Origin: Diadema setosum
Taxonomy: Eukaryota > Echinodermata > Echinoidea > Diadematoida > Diadematidae
Direction of reading: 5' to 3'
Length of the DNA: 64,000 nucleotides
Assembly: GCF_964275005.1 (NCBI RefSeq)
Contig: NC_092689.1
Location: 9,195,200-9,259,199, forward strand
This document shows, piece after piece, positions 1-12,567 of the stretch. The notes below the pieces were generated by a model. That model was not told the origin of the DNA, ran no database searches, and saw nothing but the letters and a program-made list of their open reading frames with translations. Position 1 is the first letter of the stretch. Each line of letters opens with the position of its first letter. A program made the position numbers and the translations under genes.

Positions 1-3000
1 CATCTGGAAGGAAACAAGTGGCGGTGTAGGAAGTGACACATTCGCGGAGAAGTAAAATCAGTTGTTTCGAGCGCTTGATGACATCAGCGGCGAACGATGT
101 ACCCACGGCTGCGGGGGGATCGCCAGTGGTCTGAGGGACAACCGTGTGTGGAGCATTCCGCAGGGATGCACACTGATGGCAAGTGTCGGTGACACGTGTG
201 ATGGCAGAGTCCATGTCCAAGGCAAAAAAATGCCGGTTGACAACGGTCTTGAGTTGGTGGTGGGTGGGATGATCAAGTTGGAGATGGAGTGAAGTAAGCA
301 GGCCATCAAGAACGCTACGGGGGATGATGATGCACTCGCGAGGTGACAGGAGAGCCTGTTCACGGCGGACAACCAACAGCCCATCTCTAGCTATGGTAGC
401 AACACGGAGATAGCGTTTGACGTCTTTGATATTGGTCAGTTTCTTAGAAGGTCGGGTGCCCTGGAGAAGGTGAGCATGAGTGCGTCGCAAGTCTGGGCAC
501 TCAGATTGTATGCTGACCCACGCTGGACGGGAAGTGAAGGGTAACTTCTGCTTCCCTGTGAGCACGTCCGTAGGGGACACTCTGTGAACAACAGAATCCT
601 CTGTCTGACGAATGAAGAGGCATACCTGACAAGAGGAATCAGTGCACTCTGGGGCATTCCTGCTAGCAAAATCTGACGGAACATTGGCGGATCCAGCCAG
701 ATGGAGCACGGCACATTGGAACCGGCTAACTGTGGACAGGAAGGTTGACACACGTGGGCTGGCAGAGAACTCACCACGACAGAGTTTTTCAAAAGCCTGT
801 ACACAGGGCTTGCTATCTGTGAGAATGCATGGCCGGTGCTTGGACTGCACAATGTACGGGCTGAAATACTTGCAGGATGCTGCAATAGAAAGGGCCTCTA
901 TTTCACATGGGAGCCAAGTAACCTGCCGATCACGAAGTTTGGAGCTAAAGAAACCAGCTACCTGTGGCTTTCCTTGTCGTGTTATGTACAATGTGGCACC
1001 AATACCATGATCTTTGACAGCACCATCAGTAACAATCCAAAGCTGGTCGGATGGTCGGGGAAGGGTAATGGCACGGGGGGAGGCTAAGGCTTCCTGAGCG
1101 GTCTTGAAAAATGAACGCAGGTCATCGGACCAATCAATGCGATCACTCGACTGACCACCAGCAATTGCGGCGTCCAGTGGTGTGAGGAAGATAGCGCAAT
1201 GTGGGAGAACACGGGCGAGCATCTTATATGCCCCAATGAAGGAACGCATTCCTTTCACAGTAGTAGGAGGGGGGCATGAGGCAAGCGCCGCAATGCGATG
1301 AGGGCTCGCTTGTAGGGTCCCTTGGGACCAGATCCAGCCCAGGACCGTGGTAGACTTTGGGCAAATCACAGTCTTACGGGCTGAAAGATGAAGGCCTGAC
1401 TTTCGGAGGGCATGCAGGACACGTGACCAATTCTGGAGGAGCTCCTCGGGGGTATCACCACCAATGAACAAGTCGTCTGCAAGTTTCACAACAATACCTT
1501 CCACAAGTAGATCCCCAAGCACGCGACACATCAGCTCTTCAAGAGCAGTTTCTGAGCCTGGCATGCCCATGGCACAGCGTGTATACACACGGACTCCACG
1601 ATAGGGGGTTGCAACACCACAATACTTCATCGAGGCCTTGGACAGGGGAATTTGATAAAAAGCATTGGTGAGATCTGTGGCAATGAGATGTTTCCATTGA
1701 CCAATTTTTCTGAGGGTGGAATCCACATCAGGCATAAGGGAGGGCTGAGGCTTGGCATAACGGCCTACATCGGCAAAAGCTGTAACAAGGCGGAAGCCGC
1801 CGTTGGCCTTCTTCACAAGGAAGGATGGATTCAGGTACTCAACAGAGATGCCCACATCTTCTGGGCGAGCAAAGACACCCTGTTGTTCTAGTTCATCAAA
1901 TTTCTCTTGGAGATCAACCAAAGAGTTACGGGAGTAAAGTGGCAAGCGACCCTTGCGTTGGGGAGGCTGAACCGGGCCCATGTTGACAACGGCCTCAAAC
2001 GAGCCAACAGCACCATTATACCCAGTGAAGGCAGGGTCAAAAACATCATCGAACTCCGCGTGGAGAGACTGAAAGTCATGTTTCGTACCAATGGGGATAA
2101 TGCAATCAGGATCGAGCAATATTGGGTCAGAAAAACGATGCTCAGTATCACGTGAGACACCACTGGGCACGGGCCTATCGGGTACACGGGGGAGGTCATC
2201 AGACTGAGGCTCTGAAGGAACGTAGACCGGACGGACCTGGCAGAAATGTTCATGTTTACGGATCAGGCGGGGTTGAGGCGTAAGATTAGGGATACGCACT
2301 TTGCCTGCTACACTGGAGACCATGCACGGTTCAGGCCAAGATGGATCAGTTGGGGGAACACCTTTCTGAGGGACAATCCTGGGCTCAAGGGCAAGTGTGT
2401 CATGAGACAGTAGCTCATCAGGAACTGACAGCTCGACGAATTCACCAGGCAAAAGCACAGTAGACTGAGATGGGGCACGAAGGACATGAGCACGGCGAAC
2501 TGCATGTGTCGCATTGTCCGAAGGCCTGCGAGAACCATATGAAATGATCATGTCATCACCCACACACACCTGGCGTTTAGCAGGACGAACCGACACATCA
2601 TTGTGCTCCATGAATGGGGTACCTGCGAGTACTTCTACATCAAGATTATCAATGACCAAACCCTCAAACACGAATGACTTGCCGTCACGAGTGAAGGACA
2701 GAGTGGTCTCCCCAACAACATCAAGGGGGGAAGACCCATCGGCTTGATGAGCAGACTGCGAGCTGGGTTTTATGACACCCTGGAGGGACTGGACAGTAGA
2801 AGCTCTGATCATGTTACCAGTAGCACCACTGTCGACAGTGATGCGAACGACCTGGTGCCCGCAAAACGCATCAAAATATGGAGACTGACGGACCTGGACT
2901 CTGAGGGCCGATGAAGAGTCGCTGGTAGCCGTATCATCCTTCAGAGGGACAGGCTCAGACAGGTGGACCTGTTCAACTTGGCACAAATCATCAATCTCAT

Positions 3001-3967
3001 CATCAGACTCTAAAATATGTGCAACCTGGCGGGCCTTAGCAATGAATCGCCTGTCTGCTTCGGGTAAGTACGTACACTCACTTAAATAATGAGTGTCTGG
3101 CCGGCGCGCTTCACGACAGAGAGGACAGTATTTACTGTTGCGCTGGGGGGTGCGAGTCTGCAGATTGCGGCGACTGCGGGGCATTGGAGCACGCTGGGGG
3201 CGTAGGCCTACAGGGCGCGGGGAAGGGGAGGTCAGGGTGCGCATAGCACGAGAACTCTCTGTGGTGTGGATTTCATCCAAAAGACTATCTAATGCCTGAG
3301 AGATTTCGGGTTTCAGTGAAGCTAGGGTACGAGAGCGCAATTCTGTCCCGTAGCGCTGCTTGACCAGGCGAGGAAGATCTGAATGAATGAGTTGGAGCCA
3401 AGTGAGGACGATAAGGTTTTCCAACGTGGGAGTAAGCTCCTCATCTTCGCTAACACGCTTACCATGGTGAGTTATGCCACCTGCGGATGTGAGCAGGTTG
3501 TCTTCGATAAAGGCCACCACCCTTTGGTAGAGGTCCTCAGGACGCTCATCCGGCTCTAGTTTGATGTCACTGAAATCAAGAAAGTGAGCGCCGGTACTTT
3601 GAAACCCATAATGAAGCCTGATCTTCCCCCAAATATCGTTGAGGGAGGTGGAAGTCTTGACTATGGAATTGCGTGAGATAATGGGACAATAATTAGCAAT
3701 CTGTCCGAGCATAAGCTCAAGCATACTGGCTTTCTGGTGTGCTGATTTTCGAGACCCAGTCGGGACGCTTTCTGGGTCATCAACAAAGCCACGGAGTGGG
3801 CAAGATTTAGATTTTTGAGCCCATGAGCAATCATCATCTAGGAACGGCGCAAAATTTGAGTCTAGGGTGAGAGTGTACACTAAGTTTTGTCGCCAATTTT
3901 CGAATGAATTGACTGTTTCACGTTTGGTGAGACACCATTGCTTGGGTGCTCTTGGAGCTGAGGCCAT
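1..3967 (-). CDS. LTR retrotransposon gag-pol polyprotein (partial, runs off the left edge)
   Basis: Reading the minus strand from an ATG at 3967 gives one frame open for 1,322 codons to the window edge, with no stop or frameshift seen. Order along the protein: Gag-like region; a CX2CX8HX4C knuckle starting at Cys281; an aspartic protease motif DSG at Asp379; reverse transcriptase with TDLTNAFYQ (Asp765) and the catalytic box LADD (Asp831/832); RNase H with VTDGA (Asp981) and LTDS; integrase zinc finger ending CHQC (Cys1263) and the first DDE aspartate near residue 1295 (FAAD). PR-RT-RH-IN order fits Ty3/Gypsy and BEL elements alike. The RT and RNase H text looks closer to Gypsy-like pol, but I would not fix the superfamily. 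Gag and Pol share one frame, so no recoding site is needed. The intact frame suggests a young copy. The integrase core and 3' LTR lie outside the window. Confidence 0.9.
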   Translation of the reverse strand, partial: MASAPRAPKQWCLTKRETVNSFENWRQNLVYTLTLDSNFAPFLDDDCSWAQKSKSCPLRGFVDDPESVPTGSRKSAHQKASMLELMLGQIANYCPIISRNSIVKTSTSLNDIWGKIRLHYGFQSTGAHFLDFSDIKLEPDERPEDLYQRVVAFIEDNLLTSAGGITHHGKRVSEDEELTPTLENLIVLTWLQLIHSDLPRLVKQRYGTELRSRTLASLKPEISQALDSLLDEIHTTESSRAMRTLTSPSPRPVGLRPQRAPMPRSRRNLQTRTPQRNSKYCPLCREARRPDTHYLSECTYLPEADRRFIAKARQVAHILESDDEIDDLCQVEQVHLSEPVPLKDDTATSDSSSALRVQVRQSPYFDAFCGHQVVRITVDSGATGNMIRASTVQSLQGVIKPSSQSAHQADGSSPLDVVGETTLSFTRDGKSFVFEGLVIDNLDVEVLAGTPFMEHNDVSVRPAKRQVCVGDDMIISYGSRRPSDNATHAVRRAHVLRAPSQSTVLLPGEFVELSVPDELLSHDTLALEPRIVPQKGVPPTDPSWPEPCMVSSVAGKVRIPNLTPQPRLIRKHEHFCQVRPVYVPSEPQSDDLPRVPDRPVPSGVSRDTEHRFSDPILLDPDCIIPIGTKHDFQSLHAEFDDVFDPAFTGYNGAVGSFEAVVNMGPVQPPQRKGRLPLYSRNSLVDLQEKFDELEQQGVFARPEDVGISVEYLNPSFLVKKANGGFRLVTAFADVGRYAKPQPSLMPDVDSTLRKIGQWKHLIATDLTNAFYQIPLSKASMKYCGVATPYRGVRVYTRCAMGMPGSETALEELMCRVLGDLLVEGIVVKLADDLFIGGDTPEELLQNWSRVLHALRKSGLHLSARKTVICPKSTTVLGWIWSQGTLQASPHRIAALASCPPPTTVKGMRSFIGAYKMLARVLPHCAIFLTPLDAAIAGGQSSDRIDWSDDLRSFFKTAQEALASPRAITLPRPSDQLWIVTDGAVKDHGIGATLYITRQGKPQVAGFFSSKLRDRQVTWLPCEIEALSIAASCKYFSPYIVQSKHRPCILTDSKPCVQAFEKLCRGEFSASPRVSTFLSTVSRFQCAVLHLAGSANVPSDFASRNAPECTDSSCQVCLFIRQTEDSVVHRVSPTDVLTGKQKLPFTSRPAWVSIQSECPDLRRTHAHLLQGTRPSKKLTNIKDVKRYLRVATIARDGLLVVRREQALLSPRECIIIPRSVLDGLLTSLHLQLDHPTHHQLKTVVNRHFFALDMDSAITRVTDTCHQCASLRNAPHTVVPQTTGDPPAAVGTSFAADVIKRSKQLILLLRECVTSYTATCFLPD

Positions 3968-4320
3968 CACTAAAGCCTATAGGTGGGACCGTAATGTAAG
4001 AGAAAAACAAGGAACTTACACCAACTCTGGATCGTTGGCCGATTTGGAGCTCAGCAAGCTTAACGTCTGCTTGTGCAGGTGAAAACAAATCCTCAGGAGT
4101 AGGTAACGTTTCCAGAGCTGCCACCACGTAAATGAGAAGCAGACACAAATCGAGTTTCCGAGTAAACAGTCACCTTGAAGGCATTTAATGGAACCCAGCT
4201 TCAGACCAGATACCCAGCAGTGTGTAGCAGACAGTAACGCTACAGTCACCGAGAGGTGGCGCTATATAACAAGCTTGACTTGTAACATTGATAATCATTA
4301 ACAACACTGGCGCATGAAAA
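3968..4320 (-). promoter_or_regulatory. Candidate 5' LTR and leader of the minus-strand retrotransposon
   Basis: Upstream of the gag ATG the minus strand carries a TATATA-type box at 4268-4262, an ATTAAA-like signal around 4190, and a possible primer-binding site starting TGGTGGCAGC at 4126. This fits a short LTR followed by a leader. Exact LTR ends and the 3' LTR are not visible, so boundaries are inferred. Confidence 0.35.
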
Positions 4321-4381
4321 TAGCGGCAGTGCGCTTATAAACGCCAGTTTCTATCAAACGCTAGCACTACTAAAATGCACT

Positions 4382-4450
4382 TATAATAATAATAGTGATG
4401 ATAATGATAATAATTACTATTGTTATTATTATTATTATCATTATTATTTA
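4382..4450. repeat. TAA/ATT-rich microsatellite
   Basis: Imperfect trinucleotide run of TAA and TTA units, AT-only over about 70 bases, between the retrotransposon end and the next inverted-repeat element. Confidence 0.8.
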
Positions 4451-4636
4451 AAATAAGATTTGATTAAAAAATAAAAGATAATCGACAAAAATATAACTCA
4501 GTATCAAAGCTTAATTCTAACCAATTGAGAGTCATGGGATTACATTATACATCATATTATCTCCAAATGTAAATGCTATGTAATCCATGAAAATATAATG
4601 TGGAATTTGTTTATTTCATACCAGTAACTGATTTGA

Positions 4637-4965
4637 GGTCATCCCACTAGACTGACACCCAAGAGTCATACAGCTCATGAGTTCGACATTGAAAACAGGT
4701 CCATGTCAGTTATGTAAACAGCTCACGAGTCATGCAGCTAATGAGTTCCACACTAGGCAAATAAAGCCCATGAGTTCGACACTAGGTAAAAACAGCCCAA
4801 GAGTTCGACAGATACAACACGGGGCTTAAGTAGTATTGGTCTCGTGAGCCTTGTTATAGCTTAGTGTCGAACTAATGGGCTGTATGACTCGTGAGCTGTA
4901 TAACTCATGAGCTGTATGACTCGTGAGCTCTATGACTCGTGGGTGTCGGTCTTGTGACGCGACCC
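4637..4965. mobile_element. MITE-like inverted-repeat element (GACTCATGAG family)
   Basis: Left end (GGTCATCCCACTAGACTGAC...) and the reverse complement of the right end (GGTCGCGTCACAAGACCGAC...) match at roughly 18 of 24 positions. They then share CACCCA.GAGTCATA. Inside, both arms carry repeated GAGTCATACAGCTCATGAG-like units in opposite orientation, so the whole piece can fold back. ACTGATT occurs just outside both ends (4627-4633 and 4966-4972), a candidate 7-bp target duplication. No coding frame. Confidence 0.55.
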
Positions 4966-5690
4966 ACTGATTATACCAGTCATGAATAAATGAAAACGTT
5001 AATGGAAATGGTGAGGAGTTGCGATTAGGTATAATTTATTTTCAGTTCTTTCACTAGTTCACTTCAGTTCAGTTTTGTTTTTGCATTCATTTTTCAATGT
5101 TCATAACGGCATAACAAAATTAAGTAAGGTGTTAAGATCAAATATATGAATTTGGTGCTTCAATATACATTGTGATACTATCGCAGGAAACAAAATGAAA
5201 AGTTAGAAGCAAGCAGCGACTTGAGGATAAAAGAAAATTCAAAACAAAAATTATTCTTTACAGTTAAACATGCACCAGACAAGATGATGATGGGTGGTAA
5301 CCCGAAGTTTTGTCACTTTAAGCTGCTTCAAAACGTCTATTTTTTTTTTATTTATTACCCATAGCAAGCTATGATATAAAACAAAATATAAAGGCGAAAA
5401 TTCATTGGTAATGGATCACCACCAATTTTCTTTCATACAATAAATTCCACAGGATATACTATTATATTACGATAAATTTTCCCTTATGATAAACAAACCT
5501 CTTGGATTCTTTTAACCCTTTCTGTGTCACTGAGTCAAAATGGCACACATTTCACATCTGTACAAATAGACAGGAAATAAACGTGACACAACGAGGGTTA
5601 AACTATGAATTAGTAAATATCATGCCGTATTCATACCTTGGTGGAAGTGAAATGACTCAGATAGAATGGAATTGTTTGTGCCTTTGTATA
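4966..5690. other. Non-coding AT-rich spacer
   Basis: I see no convincing gene, RNA or TIR here. Short open frames lack homologous motifs and codon-like composition. Confidence 0.6.
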
Positions 5691-7614
5691 TGCAGTCTAG
5701 AGGCTATTTGCAATCACCTCTCGACCACTATTGTATGATCATTGTTTGTTCTGTAATCTTGTCTATATGACTTTGTAGAAATTAACTGCGAAACCATCAT
5801 TGTTTTGATGGGGAAGAAGAACAACAAATCGATGCCAATGGTAATCATATTTAATACATATGAAAACTAACTAACTCGAAGTTGTAAAGGTCGGTTTGTC
5901 CTCTAAGGATAAATCCTGTGTTATATATTTCCCACCGTATCAATTACATTTGGTATATTAACTACTTTCATCCTTATGGAAAAGCAAATCCGAAAAAGGT
6001 TCAGTATTGTTTTGCATGACATTTTTATTGCCGTGGTACACAAAGGCGGAAGAGATGCCAACGTTCATTCAAATTGGTTGATACCTTTATTGCTTAGGCA
6101 GTTGTTAGGTATCAACAAGTTCTTGGACACAATTTCTGTTCCCTTAAAGGCATTGTTACCTTGGCAAAACGAACTGCCCCCTCCCATCCTGCATTTACAA
6201 ATCATACTTTTGAATACATGTACATTAGACCCACTATGATGAGAATGCCATAATTTTGCTGGACAGCGCTGTGCAAACTAGGCAAAAAACATTCTTCATT
6301 CTAATGTAAAGTAGAAATACAGGATATCATTGTTGTACTCACTCACATGTTGTTGTAGTTTTTTCCGTCGTATTTATACACAGCAATATCTTTTGTGATA
6401 TTATCTTTACAAGATCATTACAATGTATGTTATAATTATTATGACCTCGAGGAGGAGATTGTTAGCAATGGTGGCAATCAGCAGCACGCATGCTTTTTAT
6501 TTTTACACTAAACAATAATAAAGCCACATCACCACCAATATTTTAAGAGGAAACAAGACCTGACTTTTTTTCTTTGAGCGCCATGCGTGCAATCTCTAGA
6601 AGCTTCTCACTGAGTGGGTTATTCATTACATGAAGTTACATAGTGTATATGCATATTCATAAAATTTGTAATGTATGTATATGCGAGTGTCCCCCCCCCC
6701 CCCGTTCCTTATATATCATGTATATAGTGCAGACCCCGAAAAAATGCTGATTGCTTTTTTTGTTTTTCTTTGCATTTGAATGCCATAATCAAGTCATTTC
6801 ATGCCGTATTTTGCATACTACGTATTACTTTTATATCGAATGTTGTATTCCAGAGTGTTTTCATAATTATTATACAGAAACATTTTGAAAACGCATTCAA
6901 TCTGTTACTTTCAGTTGTCATAGTGTGTGTTGTGATAGCCAGAATAATTTTTGATAGCTCCACTGTATCATTGAATCGACTTTTCAGTCTAATGTACATC
7001 TAAATCCATAAACATGCTATGACATTGTTAGACCTTTCTGAGACTGATGACTGTCTAAATGATTTTCGACCTGTGCATTTTTGTAAAGTATATAAAGGTT
7101 TGGGACCAAAAATTTCAGCTGATTATCAACATCAATATTTTGAAGTGTTTTTGAATTGGTTACATTTTTGTTATGATTACTACGAAATACATCTATCACT
7201 TACGTTGTAAGGAATGGAAATGAATATTTTAGAAGGCGATATACCATGACATGAATTAAGTTTACCAAGCACAAAATATTGAGCACCGTCATTCTCCTTT
7301 ACACAGAATAATTACCATTGGTTGTGAGACGCTTTAAATTGTTTTCCTGCACCAATATAAAAAAAAAAAAAGCACAACAATTTCACAATGGATGTACTGG
7401 TGGTTGTACGTGCGAACCAGCACATTTGATAGTGCCGTGGAACAGTGTACTTGAATATTGTTTGACCGGCTAACAGTGTATACAACACTTTAATAAATCT
7501 CTCTCATTCTTCCTATATAAAGCAACCATTGATATGGCTTTGGGGGCTATTGGTTACAATGTATTTGTTATTTTATGCTTTAATTAATCGCGTCTATTCC
7601 TGGTGCAAATGGCA

Positions 7615-7616
<2 letters not shown>

Positions 7617-7648
<32 letters not shown>
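7617..7648. repeat. (CA)n microsatellite
   Basis: Perfect CA dinucleotide run. The copy B counterpart near 33317 is shorter, showing length change since duplication. Confidence 0.9.
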
Positions 7649-7651
<3 letters not shown>

Positions 7652-8064
7652 GAGTCCGAAAATCGGAAAAATAACTCAACGCCAAACTGATTACAAAAGG
7701 GTTCCAGAAAAAAAAAAGAATAACTGCCCAAAACAAAAATCCATACAATTTCCCTTTCGTTTGACTACAATAATTATTGACCAGGTTGGCCGATTTCACC
7801 TATACCATGTATATTTAATCCTCACGTAAAATCGGATGGACGGTCATATAGATTTATTCATTGGCAAAACGCTGTTCGCTGTTCTCCCATGCACAGGGGA
7901 CTGTATGGAATTGAAGTAAAAATTGAAAAGGCATTGTCACGAAGAGCTCACACAGCAAGCATGACATCTGTATCCATTTTAGATATCGTACATCAGATAC
8001 CAACAACATTATCTGCTTGCTCTCGCTTCCCTGTGTCACATCACCGGTGACTGTTTTGATTTGT

Positions 8065-8190
8065 CGTATATCCGGAGCGATTTATAGGGGTGGGGCAGAG
8101 CGGGATTTTTTCTTGTTATTTCTTTTGTTTTAACAACAAAAAATAAAGAGGGGGCGCGCGCCCAGTGCGCCTCCCTCTGGATCCGCCACT
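8065..8190 (-). mobile_element. GGCGGATCC-type short element, specific to copy A
   Basis: Ends in CTGGATCCGCCACTG and contains an AATAAAGAGGGGGCGC stretch like the monomers at 46.3-48.2 kb. The aligned position in copy B (around 33715) lacks it, so it was probably inserted in copy A after duplication. Confidence 0.55.
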
Positions 8191-8858
8191 GAACAGTGCA
8201 CGCACCCACCAATGAACATGAACATGACGAACATACCGTTCAAAACATACCATACAGAAGCCAGCTCGTGGTAGATTAGCGACAGGGTGGCGGATCTTTA
8301 AGCACGTTTTTATCTACAAGGTGAGTAAACCATCATTCATTTTGAATAAGCATCTAAGGCTTGGCATATGCAAAATTTAATGTCTCATGTAATTCTCATG
8401 GTATTCATCGTGAAATACTTTAAAACAATACGCACTAAACATTGTCTGAGTGCTCTCCAATTTGGTAGTTACGTTTTGAAATATAAAACTGATTCCAAAA
8501 ACCTTTCGGGTTCTGCTTAAGGAGTATTGTTTTAGGACACTGCTGCAGCATAGTGTAATGTTTCGTGGGACTCTTCCTCTAAAGGAGCTGATATAAACGA
8601 CATTCACCATAAGGATGGGCTCTATTTTCAAAAATTATTTTACGGTATGGGATACAGCCGAAGCACCTCACACGCCATGATGAGAGTTCCCGGTGAATTT
8701 GCAGGATGGGTATTGAGCAATAATTCATATTCCTTCATAGATTGATCACATGCACGAGTCTATAGCACAGGTAATAAAACTCTCCGGCTCATGTTAAACC
8801 TCGGTTATAAAATTGTTAGAAATATTTCAATGGAAATTAGAGAAGCACTCTGAGAGCG

Positions 8859-9591
8859 CAGACCTCCGCCAAGCAGCTGATTTAGACCAATGATCTTGGT
8901 CTTCCATAGAGATCAGTGATTTCCACCCATACGTATATATGCGTGCTGAAAATCGCCCGATTTCCCAATATAGAAGCCTTTTTCTACGTCATCAACTGCC
9001 AGTTGCGCGGCGCGCCTCGCCCTAGTATAGGTCGGATACAGACTGCTTTTCGGGGGTACGGTTGATAGTTGCCTGAGGAATCCCACTCCACGCTATGACC
9101 CGAGGAGCTTGCTACGAGGGTCACAGCGTGGAGATGAGATCCCGAGGAACCATGCCCCGCAGTCTACATCTGTTTTATATACCGAACAAGACTAAAGTGA
9201 ATGTTAACTTGGTCAGTCGCGATCGCGATAGCCAACTCAAACATCGTGATCATCAGGAGCTTTTGCGCAGTGATTGCGTTGTACGTATATAGGCAGTGGC
9301 CACGTACATCTTATAGGTATGCCTAGTGCGCGTATGAAAACCTCAAAATGCGCAGCTTGAACTCCCAAGTTCATTGAACCCACCTGGCAAAATATCGAAA
9401 ATCCTGCATAAAATAAAAAAAAAAATCCGGATCACTACCAAAATTCAATCATTTGTTCCTTGTGTCATTTTCAATCTTTCCTACAAGTTTCATTCAAATC
9501 CGTTAATAACTTTTTTTTTTTTTTTTGTATTTTGCACACGGACAAACCAACCAACGGTAATGAAAACATAGCCTCCTCCCTTGGCGGAGTT
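8859..9591. mobile_element. Non-autonomous repeat with GACCTCCGCCAAG / CTTGGCGGAG ends (copy A)
   Basis: Short inverted termini AGACCTCCGCCAAG on the left and CTTGGCGGAGT on the right bound about 730 bp with no coding frame. A palindromic core lies at 9039-9166. The same element is at 34326-34979 in copy B, so it predates the duplication. Confidence 0.5.
9039..9166. repeat. Imperfect foldback/hairpin inside the repeat (copy A)
   Basis: CAGACTGCTTTT... on the left pairs with ...GCAGTCTAC on the right. Inner arms CCACGCTATGACCC and GGGTCACAGCGTGG flank a loop containing GAGCTTGCTACGA. About 128 bp in total can fold into one long hairpin. The partner hairpin in copy B is at 34503-34661. Confidence 0.6.
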
Positions 9592-10490
9592 AAACTATGA
9601 AAACGTTTACCTCTGTTCTTCGTAAAATCCATGAATCACGATGGGGTTTTCGATTTATCAAATCTGTCTCTCATTCAAAGACAAAACTATTATGTAATCT
9701 TGATTTTTTTTGTTTACTTTGTTTTAAGGAAAATGAGACGGCATGAACACATCGATTGCAGATTATTCATTTTTGCAATGTTGGCGTGTTCATTCATGCG
9801 TGGATTTCAGTTCCATGTAATACCTTTACAGGCTAAAAGAGTATCAAATCGATTTTAATCTCATGTAATAGTGGTTTTTATTACAGTTATATGTAAAAAG
9901 AATCTGAATTTCAAAACAATTTTGTTCTTTTTTTGCTGCGCATACATACTTATGCAAACTATGTAACATTCATCAACCACCCCTAGTGCGTGTGCATGTG
10001 GATGTGTGTGTGTGTGTGGGGGGGGGGGGGAGGGGCCGGAGTCTTCTTGACAGGATGCACGTATCATTTAGGGGGCATTGTATATCTACCCCGCCCCAAA
10101 TTTGGAAACAAGAAATAAACGCCGCCTATAAAAAAGGGCATATTACAGTAAGTGCCATAAAAATTGTTTTCAGATAATTGACTTTGTTATTCTATGTTAT
10201 AATTTTCATAACTTTGATGCGTTTGATTGTGAATATCTCTTGGCATATACTTTGAACATGCAATCCATATAGGCCTTACCCACTGTGATTAAGCGATACT
10301 TAATTGCGATAGTGTTACATTTTGTTTGAAGTGTATCAGTAATTGGCTTCGGGTTGATGCCCGGCATCTACGTGCAAAGGCATAATCAATATCATATATT
10401 GTTTTATTCCTCTTAAAACTAAACGGAGTTAAAAAAAAAAAGTTTATTTTCCTCTTGTGTTTATTCAAAACTCTCGAAATTGACATCAAG

Positions 10491-10640
10491 GGTTGCATTA
10501 TTTAAGTGAATAATTCCCACATTGTCGAAGTCAGCTGCGCAGAATTCATATATCATATTAGATACGTTGGGTATTCTCCTTGTGTGGCATCACATTCTCT
10601 TCAAAATCTCTCCTACTCAAACATTGATCTTTTCACGACA
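10491..10640. repeat. Direct repeat, left copy, flanking the solo LTR
   Basis: About 150 bp beginning GGTTGCATTATTT and ending TTTTCACGACA, repeated nearly identically at 11741-11882. Confidence 0.8.
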
Positions 10641-10655
10641 AAATCACTCTAAGAA

Positions 10656-11740
10656 TGATCGCACAAAAGAAACAATCAACTAATGTTCAGGCGGTTTATT
10701 AACAGTGATATTGTGGGTACAGACTGGTAATCGGTTTCACATCAGTACAATAATGATGAATAAAACAATTATAAATCGGTAATGGAATCACTTACACGCA
10801 TTACATCCACATCCTAATCACGAGGTTCATAATGTATAGTCCCTTGGTGGTGTCCAAGTACGATGTTCGATGCACAGATGAATGATCCTTGATGCACCGA
10901 TGAATGATTCCTCCGACGTTAATCCAGAGGCACAGGTTGCATTAATCCACGGTATAGATCCGGGGTAAAATCCACGATATAGGTCCACAGTATAATGTTC
11001 ACAGCGAAATGTGCAGAATCCAATGTTATGACGACCACGTCCAGTCGATGCGTTGAATGATGATTCACTTTATAATGTCCAGCAAGGAATCCAGCCCGTC
11101 ACAGCTTTGCCGTAACAATGTCCGTTGACATTAAAATATGGAGTCTATCTCCAATGACGGCAAATTAATTCTCTGCAGGCAAAATGTCTCCCAGACCTTA
11201 TCTCCACAAACATAACAGGTCAGCAGGTAACACAGGACTGACTATAACAAGTCGCTTCAGAGCCAGAAGTGACGTAACTCTCAGAGCAGAGGTGTTGGGT
11301 ACTCTGCCTACTGCAGAATTTCTCCAGCTTTTATATCTATTCACCCCTTTCTAGTACATTCTGTAATTTTCTCCAACCTGGGGCCACACACTTGAACATA
11401 CTAGCAAGTCCAAGTTCCAGGAATCCTGGATGACTCACTGCCTAACTATGTGTATAACATCATTGCCAAAAATAACTACCAATCACATTGGGCTACAGGG
11501 ACAGTGCCTCACTCAGCCAAATATGTAAGCACTTCCCAGAACATTCTGGACTGGGTGAAATCATTCTAAATTGAGTGAGCTATAAAGTATTTCCTGTCAC
11601 ATGAATGTACTGTAGTTACATTGTATACCACCTAGAAAATTCTCCACTGATCTGGTCAACCTGTGTACATACACATTAAAACAACCATGCATGCAATACA
11701 TCATACATGTACATAACTACTAGTGTGTACATTTGTGACA
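10656..11740 (-). mobile_element. Solo LTR (minus strand)
   Basis: The minus strand starts TGTCACAAATG at 11740 and ends GTGCGATCA at 10656 (TG...CA, about 1,085 bp). It has a TATA box ATATAAAAGC near 11337-11327 and an AATAAA signal at 10700-10695, about 40 bases before the 3' end. No gag or pol is attached. This is the layout of an LTR left by LTR-LTR recombination. No 4-6 bp target duplication is seen. Instead the LTR sits between 150-bp direct repeats. Copy B lacks the region, so insertion in A (or loss in B) followed duplication. Confidence 0.65.
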
Positions 11741-11882
11741 GGTTGCATTATTTGAATAATTCCCACATTGTCGAAGTCAGCTGCGCAGAATTCATATATC
11801 ATAGATACGTGGGTATTCTCCTTGTGTGGCATCACATTCTCTTCAAAATCTCTCCTACTCAAACATTGATATTTTCACGACA
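11741..11882. repeat. Direct repeat, right copy, flanking the solo LTR
   Basis: Begins immediately after the terminal CA of the LTR and repeats 10491-10640 with a few small gaps. Confidence 0.8.
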
Positions 11883-12567
11883 AGTGCATCAAGAGGTAAG
11901 TTCTTGCTGCGGAGAGTATGATTATATATATATATAAATCATTATCACATTAAGATTAACCAACTTCGTTCTGAAACTGAATATGCTTTCATAATGTAAG
12001 TGCTGAGTTGAAATTTCTACGCTGTTTGTATTGTCATCACCGTTCACAAAATCTTGATTGTGTGGGATAATTAAACGGAGAGCAATTTCTGAAGACAGGA
12101 TGTACTTTGAATGACGTAATGAGGCACGTTTTGTGGTTGTTTTTTTTTTTTCTCCTGATCGACCAACAATGTTTCCTGGGCATCATTAGAGTAGTACAGA
12201 TTTTGGAGGTACAGTGTAATAGTGCTGCCATTTCTGTATATGACTACATAAATTATATCAAAGCGCAACCGTTCCACCTGTATGCCCCTTTAGTACTACA
12301 AATGTTATTGATATGGGTGTAACAACCACTCGTGACTTCTTTATGACGTGTAGAGGTCTTTATCCCCGCATGCAATTTCATTGCTCTTCCTGATGTATCC
12401 ACGATGAGTCCTGTTACGGTTTCATTATGCAGTGTACACGGTTGCTATGATTTCATCTTTTAATAACAATTTCTAATATACGTAACTACTGCTAATACTA
12501 CTTCTGTGCAAGCTGTACAGGTTAATTCTTTCACTTTAGTCTTTCACTGTTTTATTCAAAGGTAACC

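Noticed and set aside
62..2747. Plus-strand open frames between 62 and 2747
   Set aside because: Shadows of the minus-strand gag-pol frame; they carry no domain of their own.
7019..7210. 63-residue open frame in copy A
   Set aside because: The matching sequence in copy B (29,700-29,890) is frameshifted, so the frame is not conserved.
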